Shown here in pieces: positions 52,830 through 63,100 of a stretch of DNA of 64,000 nt. The notes under the pieces are model-generated. The model searched no databases. It was not told where the DNA came from and was given only the letters and a program-made list of their open reading frames with translations. Source of the DNA: Hymenobacter piscis (GTDB lineage Bacteria > Bacteroidota > Bacteroidia > Cytophagales > Hymenobacteraceae); contig NZ_JAHHZN010000003.1 of the NCBI RefSeq assembly GCF_018760735.1, positions 1 through 64,000 of the forward strand, given 5' to 3'. The position numbers and the translations under genes are program-made. Position 1 is the stretch's first letter. Each line of letters opens with the position of its first letter.

Positions 52830-54131
52830 CTACAGCTCCTCAATCTCCGCCACCACAAAGGTACTGCCCCCGATGAAGACCACGTCATCGGGGGCGGCGG
52901 CGGCGCGGGCGGCGCGCACGGCGGCCGGCACCGGGCCGTACACGGTGCCCGTGAGACCCAGGGCGGCGGCCCGTTCGGCCAACTCGTCGGCCGGCAGAGC
53001 CCGCGGAATGCTGGCTTGGCAGAAGTAGTACGTCGCGTCCCGGGGCAGCAGGGCCAGCATCTTGCTCACGTCCTTGTCGTTCACCACGCCCAGCACCAAG
53101 TGCAGGCGGCGCCGGGGCAGGCGCGCCAGCTGGGCCACGATGAAGCGGATGCCGGCCTCGTTGTGGCCCGTGTCGCAGATAACGAGCGGACGGCGGCCCA
53201 GGATGGTCCAGCGGCCGCGCAGGCCCGTGAGGCGGCCGACTTCGCGCAGGCCTTCCCGCAGGTGCGCTTCGCTGATGACAAAGCCCTGGCGGCGTAGCTC
53301 GGCCACGGTGGCCAGCACGCCGGGCAGGTTCAGGCGCTGGTAGTCGCCCACCAGGGCCAGCTCCAGCTCATCGAGCTCCACGGCGCCCTCGCGGCGGATG
53401 CGCAGGTGCTGCACGGCCTCGTCGGGGCCCGGCTCGCGGAGCAGCTCGGCGCGGTAGTGCTGGTCGGCGAACAGCAGCGGGGCCCCCTCCTGCCGGGCCT
53501 TCTGCTCGAACACGGCGGCCACCTCGGGCTGGGTCTGGCTGATGATGGCCGGCACCCCGGGCTTGATAATGCCCGCTTTTTCGGCCGCAATCAGCGGCAG
53601 CGTATCGCCCAGCAGGTGCTGGTGGTCGAAGCTGATGTTGGTGATGAGCGAGACGAGGGGCCGGATGATGTTGGTGGAATCAAGCCGCCCGCCCAGGCCC
53701 ACTTCCACCACGGCCACGTCTACCTGCTCCTGGGCGAAATAGTCGAAGCACAGGGCCACGCACATTTCAAAGAACGAGGGCTGTACCGTCTCGAACAGGC
53801 CCCGCCAGCGTGCCACCCAGTCCACCAGAAACGCCGGGGCCAGCTCCTGCCCGTTCACGCGGATGCGCTCCGTGAATTCCTTGAGGTGGGGCGAGGTGTA
53901 GAGGCCCACCTTGTAGCCGGCGGCCTGAAGCACGGCGGCCAGCAGGTGGCTGGAGCTGCCCTTGCCGTTGGTGCCGGCCACGTGTATGCAGCGCAGCTGC
54001 CGCTCGGGGTGGCTCATAGCGGCGGCCAGGGCTTCGGTGCGCTGCAGGCCCGGCTTGTAGCCCGCCTCGCCCACCCGCTGGAACATGGGCAGTTGGGCGT
54101 AGAGAAAGTCGAGGGTTTGCTGATACGTCAT
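52830..54131 (-). CDS. folC: dihydrofolate synthase / folylpolyglutamate synthase
   Basis: 433 residues from ATG 54131 (MTYQQTLDFLYAQLPMFQRVG). ATP-dependent ligase that joins glutamate to dihydropteroate and to folates. P-loop in IHVAGTNGKGSSSHLLAAVL, then VGLYTSPHLKEFTERIRVNG, VEVGLGGRLDSTNII, ITNISFDHQHLLGDTL with the metal-binding His, and DTGHNEAGIRFIV in the C-terminal ligase domain. A -7 box precedes it, and trmB follows after a heptad-arm element. Confidence 0.95.
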   Translation of the reverse strand: MTYQQTLDFLYAQLPMFQRVGEAGYKPGLQRTEALAAAMSHPERQLRCIHVAGTNGKGSSSHLLAAVLQAAGYKVGLYTSPHLKEFTERIRVNGQELAPAFLVDWVARWRGLFETVQPSFFEMCVALCFDYFAQEQVDVAVVEVGLGGRLDSTNIIRPLVSLITNISFDHQHLLGDTLPLIAAEKAGIIKPGVPAIISQTQPEVAAVFEQKARQEGAPLLFADQHYRAELLREPGPDEAVQHLRIRREGAVELDELELALVGDYQRLNLPGVLATVAELRRQGFVISEAHLREGLREVGRLTGLRGRWTILGRRPLVICDTGHNEAGIRFIVAQLARLPRRRLHLVLGVVNDKDVSKMLALLPRDATYYFCQASIPRALPADELAERAAALGLTGTVYGPVPAAVRAARAAAAPDDVVFIGGSTFVVAEIEEL

Positions 54132-54152
54132 GGTTTCGGCCGTTCGGGGCCG

Positions 54153-54160
54153 CAAAGGTA
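54153..54160 (-). promoter_or_regulatory. Bacteroidota -7 box (TACCTTTG) for folC
   Basis: An exact TAnnTTTG match on the minus strand, 21 bases before the folC start. Confidence 0.55.
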
Positions 54161-54259
54161 GTTTTCTTCCGCCGCGTGGCCCGTGGTAACGCAGCATTTC
54201 ATGGCAGGGCGTTAGGCGGATGAGTGACGTGGGGTAAAACCGCAGCTACCCCCGTAAGG

Positions 54260-54384
54260 AGCAGACGCGAAGTGTCGCGTCTGCTTCTATCCGCGCTAAA
54301 CCGTCTGGCGGAACGCCAGGAACCGTGCCGCAAGCCCCTGCTGGAAACGCCCACCGCCGCCCCGGCTACCCGGGGCGGCGGTGG
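54260..54384 (-). terminator. two hairpins downstream of tonB
   Basis: A 15-bp GC-rich stem (CCACCGCCGCCCCGG with complement, loop CTAC, 54,351-54,384) lies 29 bases past the tonB stop, and a second 11-bp stem (AGCAGACGCGA, 54,260-54,285) follows. Together they should end the exbB-exbD-tonB transcript before folC. Confidence 0.7.
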
Positions 54385-54413
54385 TAAGCGCCTTATCAAA
54401 GTGCTTGTGTGAG

Positions 54414-55295
54414 TTAACGCACCGTGAATTTGAAGGTGTAGAAACCGGTGGCCCCGCCGTTGGCGGAATTGGTGCGGCGGAACTCGGCATTTTCCAGGGC
54501 GTCGCGGCAGGCCCGCTCTTGGGCGGCCGATACGTTGCCGGACACCTTGGTTACGGCTTCCACTTCGCCATCGGAGTTCACTTTGATTTTGAAGCGAACG
54601 AAGCCCGAGTTGTTGTCGAGGGCGGCGGCGGTAGGGCGGTTTACGAAGGCCCAGCCGCTCATTTCGAGGCCACCGCTGCCGGGGCTGGTGCCGCGGCCGC
54701 CGCTGCCGGGCTCGCCCGAATAGGCGGTGCCGCCGTAGGTGCCGCGGGGGTCCCCTTTGTCGCCCACGGTGCCGGGGTTATCGCCGTTGTTATTGCCGGT
54801 GGGCGCGTTGCTGGTGCCGTTCACGCCGTTGCCACCGCCGTCCGATTGGTTGGCGCGGGGCGTGAACACGGCGCGCTGGTCTACTTTGGGCTTGGGCGGC
54901 TCGGGCTTTACTTCCTCGCGGGGCACGGGCGCGGCTTTGGGGGCTGGGGGCACCGTTACGGGGCTTTCCTCGGCCTCACTGGTCACCACGCGCTCCTCGC
55001 TGGGGGGCGTAGGGTCGGGCGGGGTGGTGGGCTGGGGCGGCGTGGGGTCGGGCTGGGCGGCGGGCGGGCGGCTGTCCTCGCGGTTCTGCGACTCGTTGGC
55101 CGGGGCCTGGCTCTGGATGTCGCCGGAGCCGACCTCGTCCACCCCGTAGTTCAGCTCCACCCCGTCGCCGCCGAGCGTTTCCAGAGGCGGATCGGGCCCC
55201 TTGAAGACGGCGAAGAAGAACAGGGTCGCCAGGGCCACGTGAAATACCACGGTCCCCAGTAAAGCCTCGCGCCGATGTTCTTCCCGGTATTCCAT
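54414..55295 (-). CDS. energy transducer TonB-like protein
   Basis: 293 residues. N-terminal membrane anchor (LLGTVVFHVALATLFFFAVF), a long Pro/Glu-rich spacer (residues ~60-130), a Gly/Asn-rich stretch with SDGGGNGVNGTSNA, and a C-terminal TonB-like alpha/beta domain (NNSGFVRFKIKVNSDGEVEAVTKVSG to FYTFKFTVR). Together with the adjacent ExbB and ExbD it transmits proton-motive force across the periplasm to TonB-dependent receptors or a similar envelope machine. Confidence 0.9.
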   Translation of the reverse strand: MEYREEHRREALLGTVVFHVALATLFFFAVFKGPDPPLETLGGDGVELNYGVDEVGSGDIQSQAPANESQNREDSRPPAAQPDPTPPQPTTPPDPTPPSEERVVTSEAEESPVTVPPAPKAAPVPREEVKPEPPKPKVDQRAVFTPRANQSDGGGNGVNGTSNAPTGNNNGDNPGTVGDKGDPRGTYGGTAYSGEPGSGGRGTSPGSGGLEMSGWAFVNRPTAAALDNNSGFVRFKIKVNSDGEVEAVTKVSGNVSAAQERACRDALENAEFRRTNSANGGATGFYTFKFTVR

Positions 55296-55391
55296 ATCAG
55301 TTGTCAGTTATCAGTTGTCAGTTGCCAGTTGGGTAGTTCACAGTTGCCGCTTTCAAAACAGCCTGACAACTGCCAACTGGACACTGGCAAC
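55296..55391. repeat. inverted heptad-arm element between exbD and tonB
   Basis: The left arm begins with CAGTTGTCAGTTATCAGTTG and the right arm, as complement, reads GAGTTGCCAGTGTCCAGTTG. Both continue with further AGTTGNC units, with several mismatches between the arms. The element fills the whole gap from the exbD stop to the tonB start codon. Confidence 0.8.
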
Positions 55392-55796
55392 TCATTTCCC
55401 CTGTTGGGCCTGGGTGGCCATGACCATTTTTATCTTGAGGCGGTTCCCGATTTCGAGGATGTCCACCAGTTTCTGCACGTTGAGCGAGGCATCCACGCGC
55501 AGCACGGCGGTGGGGCTTTCCAGGCCGGCAATGCGGCGGGCCAGCTCGGGTTCCAGCTCGGTGGGCGTGATGGGGGTCCGGTCCAGGAAGTAGGTGCCCG
55601 CCCCGTCCACCGAAATGGTGATGGGCTGCTTCATGGCCTGCTTGCCCGAGCGGGCGTTGGGCAGCATGAGCTTGATCACGTTCGGGTTGACCATCGTCGA
55701 GACAATCAGGAAGAACAGCATCAGAAAGAACATGATGTCGTTCATCGAGCTGGTCTCGACGTGGGAAGAAAGCTTACGGCGCCGGCTGAGGTTCAT
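55392..55796 (-). CDS. exbD: ExbD/TolR-type biopolymer transport protein
   Basis: 134 residues. Basic N-terminus (MNLSRRRKLSSHVETSSMND), a single membrane helix (IMFFLMLFFLIVSTMVNP) preceded by the conserved Asp, and a periplasmic domain (AGTYFLDRTPITPTELEPEL, VDASLNVQKLVDILEIGNRL). Forms the proton channel with ExbB. It lies between exbB and tonB, with a repeat element in each gap. Confidence 0.94.
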   Translation of the reverse strand: MNLSRRRKLSSHVETSSMNDIMFFLMLFFLIVSTMVNPNVIKLMLPNARSGKQAMKQPITISVDGAGTYFLDRTPITPTELEPELARRIAGLESPTAVLRVDASLNVQKLVDILEIGNRLKIKMVMATQAQQGK

Positions 55797-55802
55797 AATA
55801 GC

Positions 55803-55927
55803 AAATGTGGTAGAATATGGGTAATGTGAAAAATGTGAAAATGAATGGCTTACCCTATCTGCACCATCTTGGGCTGAACGGCAGTACTCCTCACATTATC
55901 ACATTTCCTCCACATTACTCACATTAA
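55803..55927. repeat. short-unit inverted arms between exbB and exbD
   Basis: AATGTGA-type units on the left (TAATGTGAAAAATGTGAAAA) face TCACATTATCACATTTCC and CCACATTACTCACATT on the right. The spacing of units is 7-9 bases and arm matching is partial. The element occupies nearly all the 135-bp gap. Confidence 0.65.
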
Positions 55928-55931
55928 AAAT

Positions 55932-56663
55932 CTAGTTATCCTGCAGGATGTCCATGAACTCCACGGCGGAGTGCTCCATGCGGAAGACCATGCGCTCGAC
56001 CATGATGCTGAGCCAGTGGTAGCCGATGTGGGCGATGATACCCACGATGAGGCCGGCCGCCGAGGTCACCATTTTGGTGTACAGACCACCCGAAATCTGG
56101 GCAATGCCGAAATCACCGGTGGAGCTGATAGCGTAGAAAATCTTAATCACCCCAATAATGGTGCCCACGAAGCCCAGCATGGGCGCGATGCCGGCCACGA
56201 TGCCCAGCACGTTGATGTTCTTTTCGAGGCGGGCAATTTCGATTTTGCCCACGTTTTCCACGCTGGCTTCGATTTCGCTCAGCGGCAAACCCACCCGGCG
56301 GATGCCCTTCTCAATCATACGGGCCAGGGGCGTGGCGTTCTGGGCGCAGAGCATTTTGGCGCCCTGCAAATCCCCCTTCACCATCAGGTTCCCGATGCCG
56401 GGCATGAACGACTCGGGCACGGCCCCGGCCTTGCGGATGGTGAGGTAGCGCTCCAGAATGATGTACACGGAGAGGAACAGCAGCGCAAACAGGGGCAGCA
56501 TAATCCAGCCCCCGGCCAGCACCAGGTCGATGAGCGAGAGGCCCGAGGAGGCCGCCACGGCCTGATCGGCGGCCAGGGCGGCGGAGTCGGCGGCGGCGGG
56601 AGCAGCAACCGGGGCCGCGTCGCCGACCTGGAGTTGCAGAAACAGGGAGAGCAGGAGCGTCAT
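55932..56663 (-). CDS. exbB: ExbB/TolQ/MotA-type proton channel protein
   Basis: 243 residues. Signal or anchor at the N-terminus, then three membrane helices: LVLAGGWIMLPLFALLFLSV, GIVAGIAPMLGFVGTIIGVI and AAGLIVGIIAHIGYHWLSIM. The conserved family blocks PMLGFVGTIIGVIKIF and ISGGLYTKMVTSAAGLIVGI are present. Forms the pentameric channel of the TonB system with ExbD. First gene of the three-gene set. Confidence 0.94.
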   Translation of the reverse strand: MTLLLSLFLQLQVGDAAPVAAPAAADSAALAADQAVAASSGLSLIDLVLAGGWIMLPLFALLFLSVYIILERYLTIRKAGAVPESFMPGIGNLMVKGDLQGAKMLCAQNATPLARMIEKGIRRVGLPLSEIEASVENVGKIEIARLEKNINVLGIVAGIAPMLGFVGTIIGVIKIFYAISSTGDFGIAQISGGLYTKMVTSAAGLIVGIIAHIGYHWLSIMVERMVFRMEHSAVEFMDILQDN

Positions 56664-56791
56664 GCGAGAAAAACGGAGAGAACTGAAAGCAAAAGAAAAG
56701 CTAAAACCAACCGGCAGTAACGCACTGTCGCGGTGAGTTTTAGCTAGTCAACATTTCGTACTACTGAGGCAAGGATTGGGTGGGTTTCAGG

Positions 56792-56906
56792 GCCTGGTTT
56801 CTAGTTGTCAGTTGTCGGTTTTTAGTTGTCAGTGAGTTGACGCCTTGCTGTTTTCAAAGCACCAACTGATAACTAAAAACCAACAACCAACAACTAAAAA
56901 CCAGGC
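56792..56906. repeat. 42-bp inverted heptad-arm element upstream of exbB
   Basis: Left arm GCCTGGTTTCTAGTTGTCAG and onward; right arm (complement) GCCTGGTTTTTAGTTGTTGG and onward. They match at 37 of 42 positions, and all differences are transitions, around a 31-nt loop. The right arm ends six bases before the stop codon of the HU/SPOR gene. Confidence 0.93.
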
Positions 56907-56912
56907 ACTACA

Positions 56913-58145
56913 TTAATACTGCTTGATCCACAGGTCGCCCATGCGCTTGCGCAGGATGCTGGCCTGTCGGTCGGCGGAGGCCCGGTCGGCGTAGTCGGCT
57001 ACCGACAGCATGAACTGGCGGCTGCCGGGGGCGGGCAGGATCACGCGGGCCGGGTGCCCCAGGCGAACCAGCGCCTGCCGGCCCTTCTCGGCGTTGGCCA
57101 GGCTCGTGTAGGAGCCGGCCACCACGAAGTAACGACCGGTGCGGCTTTTAATTGTCGCGTTGTCGGCCACCGGGGTTGCATTGGTGGCGGCCGCTTTTTC
57201 CCAGCCCGGCGCTTTGGCCTTGGCCGGGGTGGCCCCGGCGGGTTTGGCAACCGGCTTAGCCGCCGCTTTGGCAGCCTGCACCGGCGCGGCGGCCACGGTT
57301 ACCGCGGGCTTGATGGCGGAGGCCGGGACCGTTATCTTTTTGGCGGGCTCCACTATGACCGGCGCGGGCTTGGCCGCGGGCACAACTACCGTTACGGCAG
57401 GCGCGGCGGGTACTGCATCCCAGTCGCTGGCCGGCGCCGGGGCCTCGGCAACCGGGGCCGCTTCCAGCGGCGTTGCCGGGCTGGTAATGCCGGCCTGTTG
57501 GCGCCGCAGCACGGGCTGCTCGGCGGCATTCAAGGACTCCTTCTTCAGAGCCGAAATCTGCAACGACTCCGGCACCCGGTCCAGCATGTTCAGGTAGAGA
57601 TACTCGGCCGAGGCGGCCAGGCTGATAACGGCGGCCACGCCCAGGGTGCGCAGCCAGGCGCGGCGGCGCGAGGAGCCGCCCAGCTGCGGAACGGCCGCGG
57701 GACGCTCCCGGGCCAGCAGCGCATCGGTCGCGCGCACGGGCCGCGACACCAGCTCGGGCAGGCCGAAGCTGGCCCCGAGCAAGTTCTGGGTGCCGGTGTA
57801 TTCGAATTCGAGGCCGCGGCCGGGGGCCTGGCGGAACGTGCCAATGCCGCTGAGCTCGGTGCGGCGGCCGGCTTCCAGCTCCTGCTCCATGCCCAGCACC
57901 GCGTCGCGGACCAGCTGGCGGGCCTGGGCCGTGCTCAGGTTCAGCTTCGCGCTCAGCGCATCCACCAGCAGGCCGTCGTTGCGGGTCAGGCTCTGGTTGA
58001 AGGCCACGCGCTTGGCCGGGGGGCTCAGCGTGTGGCGCACCGGATGAATGCGGGCGGGCGCGTAATCAGCAATCAGACCGCCGAAATCGGGAATGATAAC
58101 GCAGTCGTGGTCCTGGAGCAGGGTGCGGATATGGTCAGCGAGCAT
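56913..58145 (-). CDS. HU-like/SPOR-domain membrane protein
   Basis: 410 residues from ATG 58145 (MLADHIRTLLQDHDCVIIPDFGGLI). Residues 1-130 form a pair of HU-CCDC81-like domains, including FNQSLTRNDGLLVDALSAKL and ELSGIGTFRQAPGRGLEFEY. A membrane helix follows (TLGVAAVISLAASAEYLYL), then a Pro/Ala-rich spacer and a C-terminal SPOR domain (YFVVAGSYTSLANAEKGRQAL and onward, about residues 335-410), which binds denuded peptidoglycan strands at division sites. The combination is typical of Bacteroidota. It lies directly upstream of exbB, so it may be part of the envelope cluster. Confidence 0.92.
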   Translation of the reverse strand: MLADHIRTLLQDHDCVIIPDFGGLIADYAPARIHPVRHTLSPPAKRVAFNQSLTRNDGLLVDALSAKLNLSTAQARQLVRDAVLGMEQELEAGRRTELSGIGTFRQAPGRGLEFEYTGTQNLLGASFGLPELVSRPVRATDALLARERPAAVPQLGGSSRRRAWLRTLGVAAVISLAASAEYLYLNMLDRVPESLQISALKKESLNAAEQPVLRRQQAGITSPATPLEAAPVAEAPAPASDWDAVPAAPAVTVVVPAAKPAPVIVEPAKKITVPASAIKPAVTVAAAPVQAAKAAAKPVAKPAGATPAKAKAPGWEKAAATNATPVADNATIKSRTGRYFVVAGSYTSLANAEKGRQALVRLGHPARVILPAPGSRQFMLSVADYADRASADRQASILRKRMGDLWIKQY

Positions 58146-58337
58146 AGGCAGAAAGGGGAAAGCAGCAGCAGCAATACGATACGGAAGCCGAAATATACAA
58201 AACTGCCCGTCAGTGCAAGGACCCCGAAGAGCCGAAAAAGAAGCGCGCACCTGATGCGGGGCTTCTTCTGCGGTCCTGCGGGGCCCTTGCGCTGACGGGC
58301 TTATGGGCGGCCGCCGCCGGGCCGCCGGGGCCGAAAA

Positions 58338-60035
58338 TTAAAAGTCGTAGGTCACGCCGGCCAGCACGTTGAGGCCTTTTACGGGGTAGTTGAGGAACCG
58401 CTCGTTCTGGCGGCCCAGCAGGTTATTGCCCATCGCGAAGACGGAAAGCTGCTCCATCATGCGGTAGTCGGCGCGCAGGTTCAGGTCGATAACCGCGTCG
58501 GTAGGCCGGGTATCGAAGGCTTTGTTGGCGGGAAAACCCGGATCGGTCGTCGGCGAAGTTATTACGCCGCTGCCGTAGCTGGCGCTGTAGGTGTAGAGCT
58601 CCGCGCCCACCAGCAGCTTGTCGTAGAAATTATAGGTACTGAAAAGTACCGACTGGAAAGCCGGGCGGTGGAAGGCCTGGCTGAGCGTCTTCACGTTGTA
58701 GCCGTTGTAGTCGGCCTTGAAGCCCAGGCGGAACTTCTCGGCGGCGTTGTACACCACCTCGCCGTGCACATTCACCAGCTGGGTGGCCTTCTTATCGTAG
58801 ACCAGCTCAAACTTGGTGGTATCGCGCCGGGAGTTGTTGTAGAAGTACAGGTTCCGGTCGTTGGAAAGCGTGACGCGGGCATTCACCGACAGGGCCCGGA
58901 CGGGCGTGGCGTTGAAGCCGAAGTACACCGTGGGGCCACGGCGGGTATCGGCCACCCGCACGTTGGGGGCCAGCCAGGGGTTTTCGGTGGTCAAATCATA
59001 CAGCGTCACGCGCTGAATGGCCCCGCCCAGGCCCGCGAAGGCCACCAGCTTGTCCTCGGTCACGGTGTAGGCGGCCCGCACGGCCGGGTAGGCGTTGAAC
59101 TGGCGGGCGTTGTTGATGGTGTCGCCGGTATAGCCCAGGGTGGCACCCACGCTCAGGGCCAGGCGGTTCAGGGTCACCTCGTAGGCCGGCGTCACCTGCA
59201 CGAAGGGCCGGCTGACGGTGAGCGAATCCTTGTGGGAGATGAACGATACGTCCCCGTCGACCCGCGCGCGGCTGGTTTCCGTGAGACGGTAGGCGGAGCG
59301 CAGGGTGGCGTACACGTTGCTTTCCCGGGCCTGGAAGGCATCCGACCAGTAGTTGAAGCCCAGGCCCAGGTCGTACTGGAAGGCGGCGGCCTGGTCGCGG
59401 TTGCGCACGTAGATTTTAGTGGCCACCCGCTTGAACACCTGCTTGAGGCTATCCTCCCGGGGCAGGTCCAGGGCGTTGCGGTTGTAGCCGTAGAAGTTGT
59501 ACCGCTCCCGGCCCAGGTCCACCTTGGCGCCCAGCGTGAGCGGGCCGCGGTAGGTTTCGCCGTTCAGGCCCAGGCTGGTCTGACTCTGGCGGGAGTTCTG
59601 CTGATCAACCGGCCCCCGGGAGGACGACAGGTGCTGGAGGTCGAGGCCGTAGCTGGCGTTTTCCGAGCGGGTGTTGTGCAGGTAGGCCCGGCCCAGGAAG
59701 GTGCCGTAGTTACCGATGCCGGCCTTGAGGTAGTTGCCCGTGAGCTCGGGCAGCTGCTCCTGGCGGATGGTGAGAATGCGCACCGCGGGGTTGAGCTTAT
59801 CGGCCGGCAGGCGGAAGTCGGGGTAGGTGTAGCTCAGGGGGGCGGGCGTTTTGGCGGGCGCCTCAATTTTCACCTTCTCGAAATTGCGGGTGGCCTCGGG
59901 CAGCTCGTTTACCCGCTCCTTCACAATCTCAATTTCGGCGTCCTCAATCTTGCCGCGGGTCTTCTGCGCCCAGGCGCTGGAGGCCGGGGCGGTGGCAGTC
60001 AGCAGGGCCGCGGCGGCCAGGAGTTTATGATTCAT
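58338..60035 (-). CDS. outer-membrane beta-barrel protein, TonB-receptor-like
   Basis: 565 residues, signal peptide (LLAAAALLTATAPASSAWAQ). No plug or carboxypeptidase-like domain is visible: after ~90 residues with a basic KTRGKIEDAEIEIVKERVNE, the sequence is a series of amphipathic beta strands with aromatic ends (for example YGLDLQHLSSSRG, YNFYGYNRNALD, ATLRSAYRLTETSRARVDGD) and ends LNVLAGVTYDF, a barrel C-terminus. Proteins like this are conserved next to TPR and ExbB/ExbD genes in Cytophagales, as I recall, and probably act with them. Confidence 0.85.
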   Translation of the reverse strand: MNHKLLAAAALLTATAPASSAWAQKTRGKIEDAEIEIVKERVNELPEATRNFEKVKIEAPAKTPAPLSYTYPDFRLPADKLNPAVRILTIRQEQLPELTGNYLKAGIGNYGTFLGRAYLHNTRSENASYGLDLQHLSSSRGPVDQQNSRQSQTSLGLNGETYRGPLTLGAKVDLGRERYNFYGYNRNALDLPREDSLKQVFKRVATKIYVRNRDQAAAFQYDLGLGFNYWSDAFQARESNVYATLRSAYRLTETSRARVDGDVSFISHKDSLTVSRPFVQVTPAYEVTLNRLALSVGATLGYTGDTINNARQFNAYPAVRAAYTVTEDKLVAFAGLGGAIQRVTLYDLTTENPWLAPNVRVADTRRGPTVYFGFNATPVRALSVNARVTLSNDRNLYFYNNSRRDTTKFELVYDKKATQLVNVHGEVVYNAAEKFRLGFKADYNGYNVKTLSQAFHRPAFQSVLFSTYNFYDKLLVGAELYTYSASYGSGVITSPTTDPGFPANKAFDTRPTDAVIDLNLRADYRMMEQLSVFAMGNNLLGRQNERFLNYPVKGLNVLAGVTYDF

Positions 60036-60188
60036 GGTTGGGGTCTTGGGGGCTTGGGGACTTAGGGTCTTGGACTCGTGCTCCGGCAGCGCAAACCGCC
60101 ACCAGCCTCTCCCCTATTTAATTTTGATTTTCAGTTGGATGTACTACCCTTCTTCAACTACTGCTGAAGAATAAGCCGACCACCGGCC

Positions 60189-63100
60189 TTACTCCTCCAC
60201 CGGCACGGTGCTGGGGTTGCCGGTGGTATCGGCGGCGGGCACCAGGGAGTTGCGGGCCGGAGTTTTGCCAGCGGGCACTTTGCCGGCGGGCTTGGTGGTT
60301 TTGGCAGGCGCTTTGGCTGGGGCCTTGCCGGCCGGGGCCGCCGGGGCCGGGGCGTTCGGGTCGGCGGGCAGGGCGGCCAGGCGCTGTTTGGCGCCCTCCA
60401 CGATTTCGGCTACCGGGAATTTGTTGTCGATGATGGAGTTGAGCGTAGCCCGGGCCTGGAAGATTTCGTTCTGCTCCCGGTAGGTGTCGGCAATCAGCAG
60501 GAAGGCCCGGCCCAGCCACAGGTCGTAGCCCGCGAAGTCGGCGTTGCTCTTGTAGGCCGCGTCGAGGGCTTCGGCGTACTTCTTCTGCTGAAACAGCGTT
60601 TGGGCCAGCAGGTACTGGGCTTCGGCCCCGCTCTCATCCTTGGCCGCGTTGGCGGCGGCGGTCAGCTCTGTCACGGCCTGGTCGAGGTTGCCGGCCTTCT
60701 GGCTGGCCTTGCCCAGGTAGAGCAGGGCCAGGTTGGTGGCGTTGAGCGAGGCCCCGCCCTGGGCCTGGAGCTCCTGGGCCACCCGGCGGGTGGTGCCCAG
60801 GTCGCCGGCCTCGTAGCTGCTCTTCATCAGCCCGATGCCCGCGTTGGCCACTTCGCGCTTGTTCTGGGAAGCTTCCCGCAGGCGACCGTAGTATTTGGCG
60901 GCCTCGGGGTAGTTCTGGTTCTCAAATTCGAGGTCGGCCACCCGGCCCAGGGCCCGGTTCACGAACTCGCTCTTGTTTTCTTCCACCACCGCTTTGAGGC
61001 GGGGCAGGGCCTCGGCCTTGCGGTCGGTGCGCAGGTAGGAGTCGGCCAGGAAGTAGCGGCCGTCGGCGGCCAGCACCGTGCCGGGGTACTGCTTGAGGTA
61101 GTTTTCGAGGCGCGGAATGGCCTGGGCGTACTTCTCGGCCAGGTACAGCGACTTGGCCGCCTCAAACTCCACGCTCTCCGAGGCCTTGCTGTCGGGGTTC
61201 TGCTGGCGGAACTGGGCCAGGTACTGGTCGAACTCCTCCGTTTTGCCCTGGGCCGTGAGGCTTTCCTGGAGGCTGTAAATAGCGCTCTGGGCCGATTTGG
61301 TGCGCGGGAACTGACTCAGCACCCGCTTGAAATCCTCGGCGGCCTTGGGGTGCTGGTCGAGGTTCTGGTAGGCCACGCCCCGCTTCTGCAGCGCCGGCGC
61401 CAGCAGTGGGGAGTTGGGCCGGTTGGCAATGAGCCGGGAGAACCCGTCCACGGCGGGCTGGAATTCCCCGGCCTCGTAGTCGAGCTGGGCCTGCTGGTAC
61501 ACGGCGTCGTCGGCGTAGCGCGAGTTGGGCGTGGTTTTGAGCAGGGTGCTCAGGGTGCTGGCGGCCTCGTCGCGGCGGCCCAGCAGGCCCAGCACCACGC
61601 TCTTCTGGTAGTAGGCGTAGTCCTTGTCGGCGGCGTTGGCCACAATCACCTTGTTGTACTGCTCCAGGGCCGTCTGGTACTGCTTGGCCAGGTAGTAGGT
61701 GTCGCCCAGACGCAGGGTCACGTCGTAGTAGTTGGCGTCGGTGGGCTTGGCCACGGGGTCCTGGAGCCAGGCCTGGAACTGCTGACGGGCCCGGTCGTAG
61801 TCCTTGGTGTTGTAGTAGGCGTAGCCGAGGCCGTAACGGGCCTGCTGGTCGAAATCGGTATCGGCGGCGGCCCCGCTGCGGGCGGTGCGGGCGGCGGCGG
61901 TGTAGGCCGTGATGGCGGGCGGATACTGCTGGCCGATGGAGTAGATTTCCCCCTTCAGCACCTGGGCAGCGGCGCGCAGGGCGTCGTCCTGGGGGTACCG
62001 GAGGCTCTTGTCGAGCAGGGGCAGCGCGTCCTGGTAGCGGTTGTTGTTGTAGAGGGTGGCGGCCTGCAAATAGGCCACGCGCTGGTAGGTGGCGTTGAGC
62101 TTCTGGCTCCGGTCGTCGAGGTTGTCGAGGTAGTTGAGGGCCTGGGCGTAGTCGGAGGAGTTGAGGAAACTCTCGCTCAGCAAATCATCCACGGCCGGCT
62201 GGTTCTTGGAGCGCGGAAACCGCTTCTGGAAGTCGCGCAGGGCGGCAATGGTTTCGGGCCCGTTGCCGAGCTCGTAGCTTACCTGGGCGTACTTGAGGGT
62301 GGCGTTTTCGGTGATGAGCTTATCGAAGTTCAGCTGCCGGGCCGCCCCGAAGGAGTTCAAAGCCAGCTGCTTCTGGTTGGTTTTAAGGTAGCTCAACCCC
62401 AGGTGGTAGGCCGCGTTCTGGCCCAGCGAATCGCGGCGGGCGGCCACGCCTTTAAGGCTACTGATGGCGCCCTTGAAGTCGCCCTGCTTGAAGTTGGCGT
62501 AGCCCACCTTGTACTGCACCTCGGGCTCAATCTTCTTGCGGCCGGCGGCGTACTTATCGAAGTACTCGGCGGCCTGCTTGAAGTCCTGCTGCTGGTAGAA
62601 GGCGTCGCCCACCAGCAGCTGAATTTCGTCGGCGCTCTGGGGCGGCGGGGTTTGCTGAAGCACGGGCGTGGCGTAGGCAATCAGCCCGTCGTAGTCACCC
62701 TCCTTGTAGTAAATCTGGCTCATCACGGCCGGCACCACGGGCTTGTAGGCGTCGTTCTGCTCGGCCACGGCCAAATCCTTACGGGCCCCGGCAAAGTCGC
62801 CGGCCCGGTAGGCCAGGTAACCCGCGTAGTAGGAGCTGGCGTAGCGGTACTGGTGGTTGCCGGCCTTGTTGCGGTCGAACTGGAGCTTGGCCTTGTCGAA
62901 CTCCTTCTGGGCAAAGTAGCTGTAGCCCAGCTTAAACTCCGATTCGGCCCGCTGGTCCTCGCTCAGGTTGTCGGGCCCCACCTTCTGCAGGTAGTCGATG
63001 GCCCGCACGTAGTCCTTCTTGTTGAAGTAGAACTTGCCCAGCTCGAAGTAGGCCTGGGTGGCTTTGGGGTGGGTGGGGTTGTTCGAGGCGAAGCCCAGGA

